From Eurosta solidaginis (Eukaryota; Arthropoda; Insecta; Diptera; Tephritidae), in the NCBI RefSeq assembly GCF_040869045.1, contig NC_090324.1, positions 57,503,346-57,567,345 of the forward strand: a stretch of DNA of 64,000 nt, read 5' to 3'. This document shows, one piece after another, positions 1 to 11,394 of the stretch. Both the position numbers and the translations under genes were made by a program. Every line of letters starts with the position of its first letter. Position 1 is the stretch's first letter. The notes under the pieces were generated by a model. That model made no database searches, had not been told where the DNA came from, and saw only the letters and a program-made list of their open reading frames with translations.

Positions 1-1535
1 CCGTCCGCGCTCCCGTCAGCGTCATTTCGGGACTATTAGGGGATCATTTGGGAAAATTTCCGGCATCATTTCTGGACATTTTCGGGATCCCGTCGGTGTC
101 ATTTCGGTACTATTTCGGGATCATTTGGGGTACCTTCCGGCATCATTTCTAGAGGGTTTTCGGTATCCGTTCGGGATCCCTTTGGGGTCATTTCGGGTCT
201 TTTTTGGGACTAATACGGGATCATTTGGGGAGCCTTTCGGCATCATTTCTGGATGGTTTACGGAATCCGTACGGGATCCCGTCAGGGTCATATTGGGACT
301 TCTTCGGGACTATTTCGGGATCATTTCTGGATGGTTTTCGGGATCCGTCCGGGATCCAGTCGGGGTTATTTTGGGACTATTTCGGGGCTAATACGGGATC
401 ATTTGGGGAACCTTCCGGCATCACTTCTGGATGGATTTCGGGATCTGTACGGGAACCCATCAGGATAATTTCGTAACTTTTTCGTGACTATTTCGGGATC
501 ATTTGGGGACCCTTTAGGGGTCATTTCATAACTTTTTCTGCATTATTTCGGGATCATTTGGGGACCCTTCCGGCATCAATTCTTGATGGTTTGCCGGATC
601 CATTAGGGTCATTTCGGGATCATGTTGGGATCATTTGGGAACCCTTCCGAAGTCATTTCTGGAATGCCGTAGGAGTCATTTCGAAATTTTTTTTTTGTTA
701 CTTTTTCGGGATAGTTTTGGGACCCTTCCGGGATGAATTCGGGATCCGTGCGGGATCCCATCGGGGTCATTTCAGAACTTTTTCGGAATCATTTGGGGTA
801 TTTTACGGCGTCATTACTAGATGATTTTCGGGATCCGTCCGGGATTCCGTCAGGGTCATTTCGGGACTATTTGGGAATCATTTGTGTACCTTTCCGGCAT
901 AATTTCTATTAGGCGATCATTTATAGACCTTTCCGGCATTATTTCTGGATAGTTTTCGTGATTCGTCCGTGATCCCGTCGGGACATTTCACGACTTTTTC
1001 GGGATCATTTGGGGTACCTTCCGGCATCATTTTTAGATGGCTTTCGGGATCCGGCTGGGATCCCTTCGGGTCATTTCAGGTCTTTTTCTCAACTGATACG
1101 GGATAATTTGGGGACCCTTTCGGCATCATTTCTGGATGGTTTTCGGGATCCGTACGGGATCCCGCCAGGATCATTTCGGGACTATTAGGGGGATCATTTG
1201 AGGACCTTTCCGGCATCATTTCTAAATATTTTTCGGAATCTGTACGGGAACCCATCTAGGTAATTTCGGGACTTTTTCGTGATCATTTAGGGACCCTTTA
1301 GGGGTAATTTCATGACTTTTTCTGCATTATTTAGGGATTATTTGGGGACCCCTCCCGCATCATTTCTTGATGGTTTGCCGGATCCATAAGGGTCATTTCA
1401 GAACCATTTGTGATCATTTGGGGGTCCTTACGAGATTTTTTTGTTACTTTTTCGGGAGAGTTTTGGAACCCTTCCGGGATCTTTTCTGGGATCCCATCGG
1501 GGTCATTTCCGGGACTATTTCATGATCATTTTGGG
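1..1535 (+). repeat. Minisatellite block 0 of Helitron-like macro-array
   Basis: Degenerate tandem repeat built from about 11-bp steps beginning GGGA or GGCA (for example GGGATCATTTG, GGGACTTTTTC, GGGATCCGTCC), grouped into units of roughly 90-105 bp. The block is cut by the window start, so its full length is unknown. At about 1,540 it passes without a tail module straight into head-module sequence, so this unit has lost its tail. The reading frames through it are by-products of the repeat, rich in G, F, R, D and S, and are not genes. Confidence 0.9.
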
Positions 1536-1539
1536 AACG

Positions 1540-2150
1540 GATTTGGATGAAATTTGGCACACATATAGCCAAGAGTCTAGAAGGAGCTACTAGCTATATA
1601 TTTTTCAAAAGGGGGGAGGTCCCCGCCCCCTAGGAACAGTTATAATCTAATTATTATATTTTTCGTCTTTGTGACTGAATCACGCCAGAACGGCTACACG
1701 GATTTTGATGAAATTTGTGACACAGAAAATAGTCTACTAGCGAAATTTTTTTCGAACATGGAAGGGGGGGGGTCCCACGACCCCTTCTAACAATTACTTT
1801 TTAATAATACTCACATATTATAACTTTACGTGTACTGGCCTTCACCAATATTATAGAATCAATGGGTCAAATAAGTCGAGGGCTTACAAAGTGAGCCCTC
1901 TGTTGTAAAATCTATAAATTGTTATAACTATATAAATTTTCTGCTAAATCAATAGTTTTTGGTATCTGGCACATACAGATCAAGATCTAAACAATTTTGG
2001 AAAAACGATCAATGGTCCTCTCCTTCTTTTTCCGCCATTAGCTTTTATTAGTTTTACCTGTATGTTTCTTTGTAACTCTTCATTCGCCCCAACGCGTCTG
2101 CTGCCTCATTAACAAGGTTTTATATTTAGCTTCACCTCATTTGTAATCCC
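1540..2150 (+). mobile_element. Helitron-like head module, copy 1 (5' truncated)
   Basis: Non-coding head of the macro-array unit. It contains the paired phrases 'gatttggatgaaatttggca' and 'gattttgatgaaatttgtga', a G-rich/C-rich block (ggggggaggtccccgcccc), and a final segment leading into the minisatellite at about 2,150. It is alignable by eye with heads at 4,655, 7,622, 9,676 and 15,068. Sequence of this style (TATTATAAATG-CGAAAG then GATTTGGATGAAATTT) is typical of insect Helitron-like repeats; the class is inferred. Confidence 0.6.
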
Positions 2151-2500
2151 GTTAGGGTCATCGAGACCCTTCCGGGATCATTTCTGAATAGTTTTCGGGA
2201 TCCGTCCGGGATCCCGCCATGGTCATTGGACTTTTTCGGGACTATTTCGGGATCATTTTGGAACCATTCCGGGATCATTGCTGTATAGTTTTCGGGATCC
2301 GCACGGCATCCCGTCGTGGTTATTTTGGGACTTTTTCAGGACTATTTCCGGATCATTTCTAGATGGTATTCGAGACACCGTCAGGGTCATATGGGGACTA
2401 TTTCGGGATCATTTGATAACCCTTCCGGCATCATTTCTGGTTGGTCGTCGGGGTTATTTTGGGACTTTTTCAGGACTATTCCGGGATATTGCTGGATGGT
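2150..2500 (+). repeat. Minisatellite block 1, broken by a LINE fragment
   Basis: Same 11-bp-step repeat as elsewhere in 1-15.6 kb. It is cut at about 2,500 by LINE reverse-transcriptase sequence. A remnant of the block resurfaces at 4,045-4,108, before the tail at 4,510. Confidence 0.85.
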
Positions 2501-2504
2501 ATTC

Positions 2505-2990
2505 TTTAATTTGTTGCTGGAGAAAATTATGCTACCTGCAGAACTTAACCGCACTGGAACAATATACTATAAAAGCGTGCAATTACTGGCATATGCTGAT
2601 AACATTGATATCATCGGCCTAAACACCCGCGCTGTTAGTTCTGCTTACTCCAAACTGGAAAAAGAAGCGGTAAAGATGGGTTTGATGGTGAATGAGGACA
2701 AAACGAAGTACCTGCTGTCATCCAGCAAAGAGTCAGCGCATAAGCGCCTTGGCAACCACGCTACTGTTGGCAGCCATAATTTCGAAATAGTAAAAGACTT
2801 CGTTTATTTGGGAACCAGCATCAACACTAGCAACAACATCAGCACTGAAATCCAGCGAAGAATCAATCTTGCCAATAAATGCTACTTTGGCCTAGGTAGG
2901 CAATTGAAAAGTAAAGTCCTCTCTCGGCGAACGAAAATCATACTCTACAGGTCACTTATCGTACCGTCCTGCTATACCCTAACACATAAT
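2505..2990 (+). pseudogene. LINE reverse transcriptase fragment (altered YADD box)
   Basis: A single frame fused upstream to minisatellite sequence encodes about 160 residues of a non-LTR retrotransposon reverse transcriptase. It starts near FNLLLEK, passes LLAYADNIDIIG, NEDKTKYLLS and DFVYLGTSI, and ends at ILYRSLIVPS. The catalytic box reads YADN where the family has YADD, so the second catalytic aspartate is lost. The N-terminal fingers and C-terminal part are absent. It resembles the insect LINE group with the phrase AYADDIDIIG; I cannot place the clade. It lies inside a broken minisatellite block and is a dead fragment. Confidence 0.8.
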
Positions 2991-3045
2991 CCCCAAATTC
3001 AAAATCCCAAAAATCAAAATCCCCAAAATCAAAATCCCAGTGCTA
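2989..3045 (+). repeat. Short AT/C tandem repeat
   Basis: Three to four imperfect copies of about 17 bp of the form CCCCAAAATTCAAAAT lie exactly at the 3' break of the LINE fragment. They may mark the junction or a degenerate LINE tail. Confidence 0.6.
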
Positions 3046-3129
3046 TGATAAACATCATGACCTTGTAAAAAATAGTAATATCTCTGTCCTCTGTATAACT
3101 ATATATTCACGTTTTGGCAATACATATTT

Positions 3130-4040
3130 CTACTTATCCATATATAGGAATGCTAGTCGCTCTAATTCGAACAAGCTAACAGAACAAGCTAACAAGCACC
3201 TACTCCTTCAAAAAAATTTGGTCTACTTTAGTTTTATAAAAATTTGTTATTCGCAAAATATCTAATGTAAATCGACTGCATCCCTCAAGAGAGCTTTTTA
3301 GAGGTCTAGAGATTCTTCCAATAAGAGACCTCTATTGTTTTAAAGTTTTAAGAATCTTTTTCATTAGGTGTGGTTATCTGCATAGTATGAGATCGGAAAC
3401 TTATAACCGTAGGATAAACTCTGACCCTACAGTTATTGTACCTCCTTCCAGAACCACACATTCAACAAAGTTTTATACAATTGTATCCAGGAAACTCTTC
3501 AACATACTACCCTTCGAAATTCGTGCCATGAGGATTATTCTACAATTTACAAAATGTGTGAAATCCTTTCTTCTGAGTTTCTCACATAATGAAGTCGAAG
3601 TTTTGCTACGACCTATACAATAAGCAGCTTAATAACAGAGACCAAAAGATAATAATAGTAGTAACTTTCTTTACTTTATTTTATATACCTACATCATTAT
3701 TTCTTTTTTCACTTACTTTTAGCTTTTCCAATAGTGGCATCTTGTAATTAGGCTAAAAATCATATGTAGGTTTAAAAAAAAATTATAACTTAATTTCAAT
3801 ATTTAGCAGTCACCCAACTGCACTAATGTTTTAATATTTTTGATAGATATGACATTTGTCACTATGTTAAGCTTAACATAAAAAATGTCTTACCTTTTTC
3901 TTATATCTACACGATCTCATACGCATATTATGCATTCGTTAGTTTATACTTCATAATGTCAAACTTTTTTATATTTATTTTGCTATTGTAACTTTGCTAC
4001 ATATGTAAATAGATAGGTATAAGAAAAATGCACAATAAAA
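3130..4040 (+). pseudogene. LINE 3' end: RT C-terminal tail and 3' UTR
   Basis: The readable part is 3,387-3,623, 78 residues ending in IRAMRIILQFTKCVKSFLLSF. This matches the style of the C-terminal tail of Jockey/CR1-like ORF2 proteins, where a motif like 'FNxLPxEIR' precedes a hydrophobic end. Upstream (3,130-3,380) is related but full of stops. AT-rich sequence follows and ends in A-rich 'aataaaaat' at about 4,035, where minisatellite sequence resumes. The poly-A-like end next to the resumed array fits an insertion, but no clear target duplication was found. The clade is uncertain. Confidence 0.6.
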
Positions 4041-4044
4041 ATGA

Positions 4045-4108
4045 GCCATCATTTCGTGATTATTTTGGTATCATTTTGGGACCCTTCCGGGATCATTTTA
4101 GGTATCTT
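4045..4108 (+). repeat. Minisatellite remnant
   Basis: About six 11-bp steps of the macro-array minisatellite (including 'gggacccttccgggatcatt') lie on the far side of the LINE insertion. Confidence 0.75.
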
Positions 4109-4509
4109 CGAAACAGGTAGTTCAGCACACATGCCTTTTTAAATTATGAGCTTTTATCGTCATGCATTTACTGCAAAATATTCGTAATTAAAATTCGGTA
4201 TGCTTTATTTTTAATTTCTAACCCAGCTTTTTCGTTCTATTTTTTGAGTTTTTTAAATATAACGAACTGTTATAACTTTAATTACACCTTTTGTAATATT
4301 TTAACCAACTAAATACTAAATACCCGAAAAAGCAACACTGTTTTCATCTAAAAAATTCTCTTTGGTTTTAGCTAATTGTAGTTTCACTCCTTTCTTCTAT
4401 GAGTAGTAATCCTTTCACCACTGTCATATCAATTAATTTAATTTAAAAACAAAATGTTTTTTTAATTCGACAAAAACTGTATTGTACTATTCATGTAAGC
4501 GTGCCTTTC
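4109..4509. other. AT-rich spacer, nothing recognised
   Basis: No coding frame, repeat or RNA-like sequence seen. It separates the minisatellite remnant from the tail module, so it may be a diverged or inserted segment of that unit. Confidence 0.5.
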
Positions 4510-4654
4510 AGGTTCCAGGTCATTTAGTTCTTTTTTTACTGTATTAAAAAAATAAAATGCATAAAATAAAATTTTAAACAGATAACTTGATAAGCAGGCT
4601 AACGCGAATATATTTAAATTTCTCCTTGCGGACGGGGCCGCGGGTAAAGGCTAG
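4510..4654 (+). mobile_element. Helitron-like tail module with hairpin and CTAG end, copy 1
   Basis: Contains 'catttagttctttttttact', 'taacttgataagcaggctaa', then a hairpin GCGG(acgggg)CCGC at 4,628-4,641 and CTAG at 4,651-4,654, nine bases after the stem. Helitrons end in CTRR with a GC hairpin about 10-12 bases upstream, which this matches. The next head starts immediately at 4,655. The Helitron label is inferred because no Rep/helicase gene is present. Confidence 0.65.
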
Positions 4655-5412
4655 TATATTATAAATGGCAAAGTTTAATTGTTTGGATGTTTGTCCAGAC
4701 GTTTGTCTTTGTGACTCAATCACGCAAGAACGTCTGGACCGATTTGGATGAAATTTTGCACACATATAGCCAATAGTCTAGAAGGATCTACTAGCTATAT
4801 ATTTTTCAAAGGGGGCGTGGTCGCCGCCCCCTAGGAACAGTTATAATTTAATTATTATATATTTTCGTCTTTGTGACTGAATCACGCCAGAACGGCTACA
4901 CGGATTTTGATGAAATTTGGGACACATACAGTAGTCTACTAGCGAAATTTTTTTCGAACATGGAAAGAGGCGTGTAGGTCCCACGACCCCTTCGAGCAAT
5001 TACTTTTTAATAATTTTTACACATTATAACTTTACGTATACTGGCCTTCACCAATATCACAGACTCAAGGGGTCAAATAAGTAGAGGGCTTACAAAGTAA
5101 GCAGTGACACCCTCCGCCCCCCCCCCCCCCTTTATCTCCTCCTCTGGTGTAAACTCTATAAATTGTTATAACTCAATATAAATTTTCTCCTAAATCAATA
5201 GTTTTTGGTATCTGGCACATACAGATCGAGATCTAGACAATTTTGGAGGAACGATAAGTGGTCCTCTCCTTCTACTCCCGCCATCCGCCCTCCTTCAATT
5301 AGCACGCTTTTATTAGCTTTACCTGTATGTTTCTATGTAACTTTTCATTCGCTCCAATGCGCCTGCTGCCTTATTAACATGGTTTTATAATTAGCTTCAC
5401 CTTATTTGTAAT
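4655..5412 (+). mobile_element. Helitron-like head module, copy 2
   Basis: Best complete head: starts 'tatattataaatggcaaag', carries the 'caatcacgcaagaacg' and 'gaatcacgccagaacggc' phrases about 190 bp apart, a poly-C run near 5,117-5,130, and ends 'atcccgtaagggtcatat' where the minisatellite begins. No protein is encoded. The two similar halves suggest an old internal duplication. Confidence 0.65.
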
Positions 5413-7465
5413 CCCGTAAGGGTCATATCAAGACCCTTCCGGGATCATTTCTGGATGGTTTTCGGGATCGGTCCGGGATCCCGCCGGGGTAATTTCGGGG
5501 CTTTTTCGGGACTATTTCGGGATCGTTTTGGGACCCTTCCGGGATCATTTCTGCATAGTTTTCGGGATCCGTCCGGGATCCCGTCGGGGTTATTTTGGGA
5601 CATTTTCGAGGACTATTCCGGAATCATTTCGGGACTATTTCGCGATCATTTCTGGATGGTTTTCGGGATCCGTCAGGGATCTCGTCGGGGTAATTTGTGG
5701 ACTTTTTCGGGATCATTTGGGGGCTCTTCCGGCATAATTTCTGGATGGTTTTCGGGATCCTTTCGGAATCCCGTCAGGGTCCTTTCGGGACTTTTTCGGG
5801 ATCACTTAAGGATGGCTTTCAGGATTCGTCCGGGAACCCGTCAGGGTAATTTCTGGACTTTTCCGAGACTATTTCGGGATCATTTTGGGATCAAGATCAT
5901 TTCTGTATGGATTTCGGGATTTGTCCGGGATGCCGTCAGGGTCATTTTGGGACTATTCGGTGATCATTTGAGGACCTTTTCGGCATCATTTCTGGATAAT
6001 TTTCGGGATCCGTCCGGGATGATAATGAGGTAATTTCGGGACTATTTCGGGATCATTTGAGGACCTTTCCGCCAACATTTCTGGATAGTTTTCGGAATCA
6101 TTTCGGGATCCCGTCAGGGTCATTTCGGGACTTTTATCGGGATCATTTAAGGATGGCTTTCAGGATTTGTCCGGGAACCCGTCAGGGTAATTTCTGGACT
6201 TTTCCGAGACTATTTCGGGATCATTTTGGAACCTTCCCAAAATCATTTCTGGATGGATTTCGGGATTTGTCCGGGATGCCGTCAGGGTCATTTTGGGACT
6301 ATTAGGTGATCATTTGAGGACCTTTCCGGCATCATTTCTGGATAATTTTCGGGATCCGTCCGGGATGCCGATGAGGTCATTTCGGGACTATTTCGGGATC
6401 ATTTGGGATACCGGCATCATTTCTGGATGGTTGTGGGATTCGTCCGGCATCCCGTCGGGGTCATTTCGGGACTTTCTCTCGACTAGTACGGTATCCTTTG
6501 CGGACCGTTTCGGCATCATTTCTGGATAGTTGTCGGGTCCGTTCGGGATCCCGTCACGGTCATTTCGGGACTATTAGGGGATCATTTGAAGACCTTTCCG
6601 GCATCATTTCTGGATAGTTTTCGGAATCCTTTCGGGATCCCGTCAGGGTCATTTCGGGACTTTTTCGGGATCATTTAAGGATGGATTTCGGGATCAGTCC
6701 GAGATGCCGTCAGGGTCATTTTGGTATTAGGTGATCATTTGAAGACCTTTCCGGCATCACTTCTTGATGGTTTTCGGTATCCGTTCAAGATCCCGTCGGA
6801 ATCATTGCGGGACTTTTTCGGGATTATTTGGGGCCCTTCCGGCATAATTTCTTGATGGTTTGCCGTATCCATCAGGGTCATTTCGGGACCATTTTGGGAT
6901 CATTTGTGGACCCTTCCGAGATCATTTCTGGATCCGTCCGGGACCCCGTAGGAGCCATTTCGGGATTTTTTGTTACTTTTCCGGGATAGTTTATGGACCT
7001 TTCCGGGGTCATTTCTGGATCTGTGCGGGATCCCATCTGGATCATTTCCGGACTATTTCGGGATCATTTTGGGATCCTTCCGGAATCATTACTGTATGGT
7101 TTTCGCAATCCGTCGTGGATCCCCTCGGTGCCATTTCGGAACTTTTTCTGGAGTATGTCGGGATAATTTAGGGACCCTTCCTGGATATTTTCTGGTTGTT
7201 TTTTGAGATCCGCCCGGGAGCCCGTCAGGCTCATTTCGGAACCTTTTCGAGATCATTTTGGAACACCTTCAGGGATCATTTCTGTGTGGTTCTCTGGATA
7301 CGTCTGGAATTGTGTCGTTGTCATTTCGGGTTTTTTTGGGACTATTCGGAGAGCTTTTGGAGACCCTTTCGGGGCATTTCTGGATGGTTTTCGGGATCCG
7401 TCCACGATAGCGTGGGGGTCATTTCGTAGCTTTTTCTGGATAATTTCGGGATCATTTGGGATCCT
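5413..7465 (+). repeat. Minisatellite block 2 (about 2.05 kb)
   Basis: Tandem repeat of 11-bp steps grouped in units of about 90-110 bp, with recurring phrases 'ttctggatggttttcgggat' and 'gggatcatttggggaccc'. It lies between a head (ends 5,412) and a tail (begins 7,466). Long frames rich in GSFRDHFG are artefacts. Confidence 0.9.
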
Positions 7466-7621
7466 ATCAGGTTATCAGCTCATTTAGTTCTTTTTTTACT
7501 CAATTACAAAAATAAAATGCATTAGACAGAAAATAAAATTTTAAACAGATAACTTGATAAGCAGGCTAACGCGAATATATTTAAATTTCTCCTTGCGGAC
7601 GGGGCCGCGGGTAAAAGCTAG
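7466..7621 (+). mobile_element. Helitron-like tail module, copy 2
   Basis: Same tail as at 4,510, with hairpin GCGG-CCGC and terminal CTAG at 7,618-7,621. It is followed directly by the next head. Confidence 0.65.
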
Positions 7622-8296
7622 TATATTATAAATGGCAAAGTTTAATTGTTTGGATGTTTGGATTTTTGTCCAGACGTTTGTCTTTGTGACTCAATCACGC
7701 AAGAACGGCTGAACCGATTTGGATGAAATTTTGCACACAAATAGCCAATAGTCTAGAAGGATCTACTAGGGGCGTGGTCACCGCCCCCTAGGAACAGTTA
7801 TAATTTAATTATTATATTTTTTCGTCTTTGCGACTGAATCACGCCAGAATGGCTACACGGATTTTAATGAAATTTGGGACACAGACAATAGTCTACTAGC
7901 GAAATTTTTTTCGAACATGGAAAGAAGGGTAGGGGTCCCACGACCCGTTCGAGCAATTACTTTTTAATAATTTTTACACATTATAACTTTACGTATACTG
8001 GCCTTCACCAATATCACAGACTCAAGGGTCAAATAAGTCGAGGGCTTACAAAGTAAGCAGTGACACCCTCCGCCCCCCCCCCTTTATCTCCCCCTCTGGT
8101 GTAAAATCTATAAATTGTTATAACTCAATATAAATTTTCTCCTAAATCAATAGTTTTTGGTATCTGGCACATACAGATCGAGATCTAGACAATTTTGGAG
8201 GAACGATCAGTGGTCCTCTCCTTCTACTCCCGCCATCCACGCCTGCTGCCTTATTAACATGGTTTTATAATTAGCTTCATCTTATTTGTAATCCCG
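7622..8296 (+). mobile_element. Helitron-like head module, copy 3
   Basis: Near-copy of the head at 4,655, with small deletions around 7,770 (loss of the 'ctatatatttttcaaa' phrase) and before 8,240. It ends at the start of minisatellite block 3. Confidence 0.65.
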
Positions 8297-9512
8297 TAAG
8301 GGTCATATCGAGACCCTTCCGTGATCATTTCTGGATGGTTTTCGGGATCGGTCCGGGATCCCGCCGGGGTAATTTCGGGACTTTTTTGGGACTATTTCGG
8401 GATCATTTCTGTATAGTTTTCGGGATCCGTCCGAGATCCCGTCGGGGTTATTTTGGGACATTTTCGAGACTATTTCGCGATCATTTGGGGACCCTTCCGG
8501 CATCATTTCTGGATGGTTTTCGGGATCCGTCCGGGATCCCGACGGGGTACTTTCGGGATCATTTGCGTACCTACGAGAGATAAATTATTTTTCCGGGATC
8601 ATTACGGGACTTTTTCGGGGTTATTTCGGGTCCCTTTAGTCTTCGGGATTCGTCCGGCATCCCGACGGGGTCATTTCGGGACTTTTTCGCGACTAATACG
8701 GGATCATTTGGGATCCTTTCGGCATCATTTCTGGATGGTTTTCGGGATCCGTCCGGGATCTCGTCGGGGTAATTTGGGGACTTTTTCGGGATCATTTAAG
8801 GATGGCTTTCAGGATTCGTCCGGGAACCCGTCAGGGTAATTTGTGGACTTTTCCGAGGCTATTTCGGGATCATTTTGGAACCTTCCGGCATAACTTCTTG
8901 ATGGTTTGCCGGATCCAACAGGTTCATTTCGGGACCATTTTGGGATCATTTGCGGACCCTTCCGAGATCATTTCTGGATCCTTCCGGGATGCCGTAGGAG
9001 CCATTTCGGGATTTTTTGTTACTTTTCCGGGTTAGTTTTTGGACCCTTCCGGGATCATTTCTGGATCTGTGCAGGATCCCATCTGGGTAATTTCCGTACT
9101 ATTTCGGGATCATTTTGGGACCCTTCCGGAATCATTCTGTATGGTTTTCACGATCCGTCGTGGATCCCCTCGGAGCCATTTCGGAACTTTTTCTGGAGTA
9201 TGTCGGGATAATTTAGGGACCCTTCCTGGATATTTTCTGGATGGTTTTTGAGATCCGCCCGGGAGCCCGTCAGGGTCATTTCGGAACCTTTTCCGGATCA
9301 TTTTGGAACACCTTCAGGGATCATTTCTGTGTGGTTCTCTGGATACGTCTAGAATCGTGTCGTTGTCATTTCGGGTTTTTTTTGGAACTATTCCGGAAAC
9401 TTTTGGAGAACCTTCCGGGGCATTTCTGGATGGTTTTCGGGATCCGTAGTCGATAGCGTGGGGGTCATTTCGTAGCTTTTCCTGGATAATTTCGGGATCA
9501 TTTGGGATCCTA
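8297..9512 (+). repeat. Minisatellite block 3 (about 1.2 kb)
   Basis: Same repeat as blocks 2 and 4. Its last ~600 bp (8,890-9,512) are nearly the same as the last ~600 bp of block 2 (about 6,860-7,465) and block 4 (about 14,280-14,912). The tail-proximal end is therefore conserved between units, and length variation lies in the head-proximal part. Confidence 0.9.
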
Positions 9513-9675
9513 TCAGGTTATCAGCTCATTTAGTTCTTTTTTTTACTCAATTACAAAAATAAAATGCATTAGACAGAAAAAAAAATTGTAAACAGATAAC
9601 TTGATAAGCAGGCTAACGCGAATAGCCCATATATTTAAATTTCTCATTGCGGACGGGGCCGCGGGTAAAGGCTAG
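9513..9675 (+). mobile_element. Helitron-like tail module, copy 3
   Basis: Tail with hairpin GCGG-CCGC and CTAG at 9,672-9,675, plus a 6-bp insertion 'agccca' shared with the tail ending at 15,067. Confidence 0.65.
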
Positions 9676-10045
9676 GATATATTATAAAAGGGAAAATTTG
9701 GATGTTTGGATGTTTGTCCAGACGTTTTGTCTTTGTAACTCAATCACGCAAGAACGTCTGGACCGATTTGGATGAAATTTTGCACACATATAGCCAATAG
9801 TCTAGAATGATCTACTAGCTATATATTTTTGAAAAGGGGCGCGGTCCCCGCCCCCTATGAACAGTTATAATTTAGTTATTTTATTTTTTCGTCTTTGCGA
9901 CTGAATCACGCCAGAATGGCTACACGCATTTTGATGAAATTTGGAACACAGACAATAGTCTACTAGCGAAATTTTTTTCGAACATGGAAAGTGGGGTGGG
10001 GTTCCCACGACCCCTTCGAACAATTACTTTTTAATTATTTTTACA
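9676..10045 (+). mobile_element. Helitron-like head module, copy 4 (left part)
   Basis: Head sequence running to 'ttttacacattat', where it is interrupted by the 447-bp tandem repeat. The head resumes at about 11,029 with 'cattataactttacg', the continuation expected from copies 2 and 3. Confidence 0.65.
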
Positions 10046-10255
10046 CATTATGTATGTTTGTTTAATGGTGTGTTCAGTTTATACTTATATTTAAGAATTC
10101 ATGAGCTTAACGCCGGCTTATAATAACTGAATTTCAATTATTATGTTTTCTAAGAGAAACTGAAAATAATGAAACATTTACTGGCATATTGCTACGGAAC
10201 CATTTCGAAAACCGCCAACGTAATCATCATCAGGCAATTTTGTAATGTTATCAAA

Positions 10256-10331
10256 GGTTTCACCAGGATTCGAACCGCGAATCACATGGTGAAACTGCAG
10301 TAGCCTTCAACCACTAGGCCATCCTGCTGGT
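10256..10331 (-). other. tRNA-like sequence (SINE-type head), copy 1
   Basis: On the minus strand it reads an A-box-like TGGCCTAGTGGTTGAAGG and a perfect B-box GGTTCGAATCC about 30 bp later. Acceptor and T stems do not pair well, so a working tRNA is unlikely. It is better read as the promoter head of a tRNA-derived SINE or a tRNA pseudogene. Confidence 0.6.
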
Positions 10332-10702
10332 ATTTGATTTCATGCTTAATTCAGTTTTTCTCATTTCTACACTAACAACACAATTGAGACATTTTGCCTC
10401 TATATTAATTTGTGTTCCATGTAGATTTGTTTTTGTAAAGTTCTTCTTCGTTGCGAATGAGAAGCTTTGTAAACTCAGGCTCAGTTGTACATATTTATGT
10501 ATGTTTGTTTAATGGTGTGTTCAGTTTATACTTATATTTAAGAATTCATGAACTTAACACCGGCTTATAATAATTGAATTTCAATTATTATGTTTTCTAA
10601 GAGAAACTGAAAAGAATGAAACATTTACTGGCATATTGCTATGGAACCATTTCGAAAACCGCCAACGTAATCATCATCAGGCAATTTTGTAATGTTATCA
10701 AA

Positions 10703-10778
10703 GGTTTCACCGGGATTCGAACCGCGAATCACATGGTGAAACTGCAGTAGCCCTTAACCACTAGGCCATCCTGCTGGT
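10703..10778 (-). other. tRNA-like sequence (SINE-type head), copy 2
   Basis: Same as the copy at 10,256, one 447-bp repeat downstream. The B-box is again GGTTCGAATCC, followed by CCGG rather than CTGG. Confidence 0.6.
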
Positions 10779-11028
10779 ATTTGTTTTCATGCTTAATTCA
10801 GTTTTTCTCATTTCTACACTAACAACACAATTGAGACATTTTGTCTCTATATTAATTTGTGTGCCATGTCGATTTGTTTTTGTAAAGTTCTTCTTCGTTG
10901 CGAATGAGAAGCTTTGTAAACTCAGGCTCCGTTGTACATATTTATGTATGTTTGTTTAATGGTGTGTTCAGTTTATACTTACATTTAAGAATTCATGAAT
11001 TGAACTTCAATTATTATGTTTTCTAAGA

Positions 11029-11394
11029 GAAACATTATAACTTTACGAATACGGGCCTTCACCAATATTACAGACTCAATGGGTCAAATAAATCGAGGGC
11101 TTACAAAATGAGCAGTGACACCCTCTGCCCCCCCCCCTCCCCCTTCTCTCCTCCTCTGGTGTAAAATCTATAAATTGTTATAACTCAATATACATTTTCT
11201 CCTAAATCAATAGTTTTTGGTATCTGGTACATACAGATCGAGATCTAAACAATTTTGGAACAACGATCAGTTCGATTAGCACGCTTTTATTAGCTTTACC
11301 TGTATGTTTCTATGTAACTTTTCATTCGCTCCAATGCGCCTGCTGCCTTATTAACATGGTTTTATAATTAGCTTCACCTTATTTGTAATCCCGT
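11029..11394 (+). mobile_element. Helitron-like head module, copy 4 (right part)
   Basis: Continuation of the head broken at 10,045, from 'cattataactttacg' through a C-rich run near 11,127 to 'atcccgtaagggtcatat' at the start of block 4. Confidence 0.65.

Larger units (their letters stand above)
10046..11028 (+). repeat. 447-bp tandem repeat, 2.2 copies, inserted in a head module
   Basis: The phrase 'tgtatgtttgtttaatggtg' starts at 10,051, 10,498 and 10,945, giving an exact 447-bp period twice. The third copy stops after about 85 bp. Copies are nearly identical apart from scattered substitutions, so the duplication is young compared with the surrounding heads. Each full copy carries a tRNA-like sequence on the minus strand. 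Confidence 0.9.

Noticed and set aside
5455..6033. Long open frames (for example 192, 195 and 200 codons) in the minisatellite blocks
   Set aside because: They encode repeating GSFRDHFG/VFGIRPGSRRG peptides dictated by the 11-bp motif, occur in several frames and on both strands, and lack any gene-like start or context.
10256..10331. Functional tRNA gene
   Set aside because: A- and B-boxes are present, but acceptor and T-stem pairing is poor and the unit lies in a dispersed tandem repeat.
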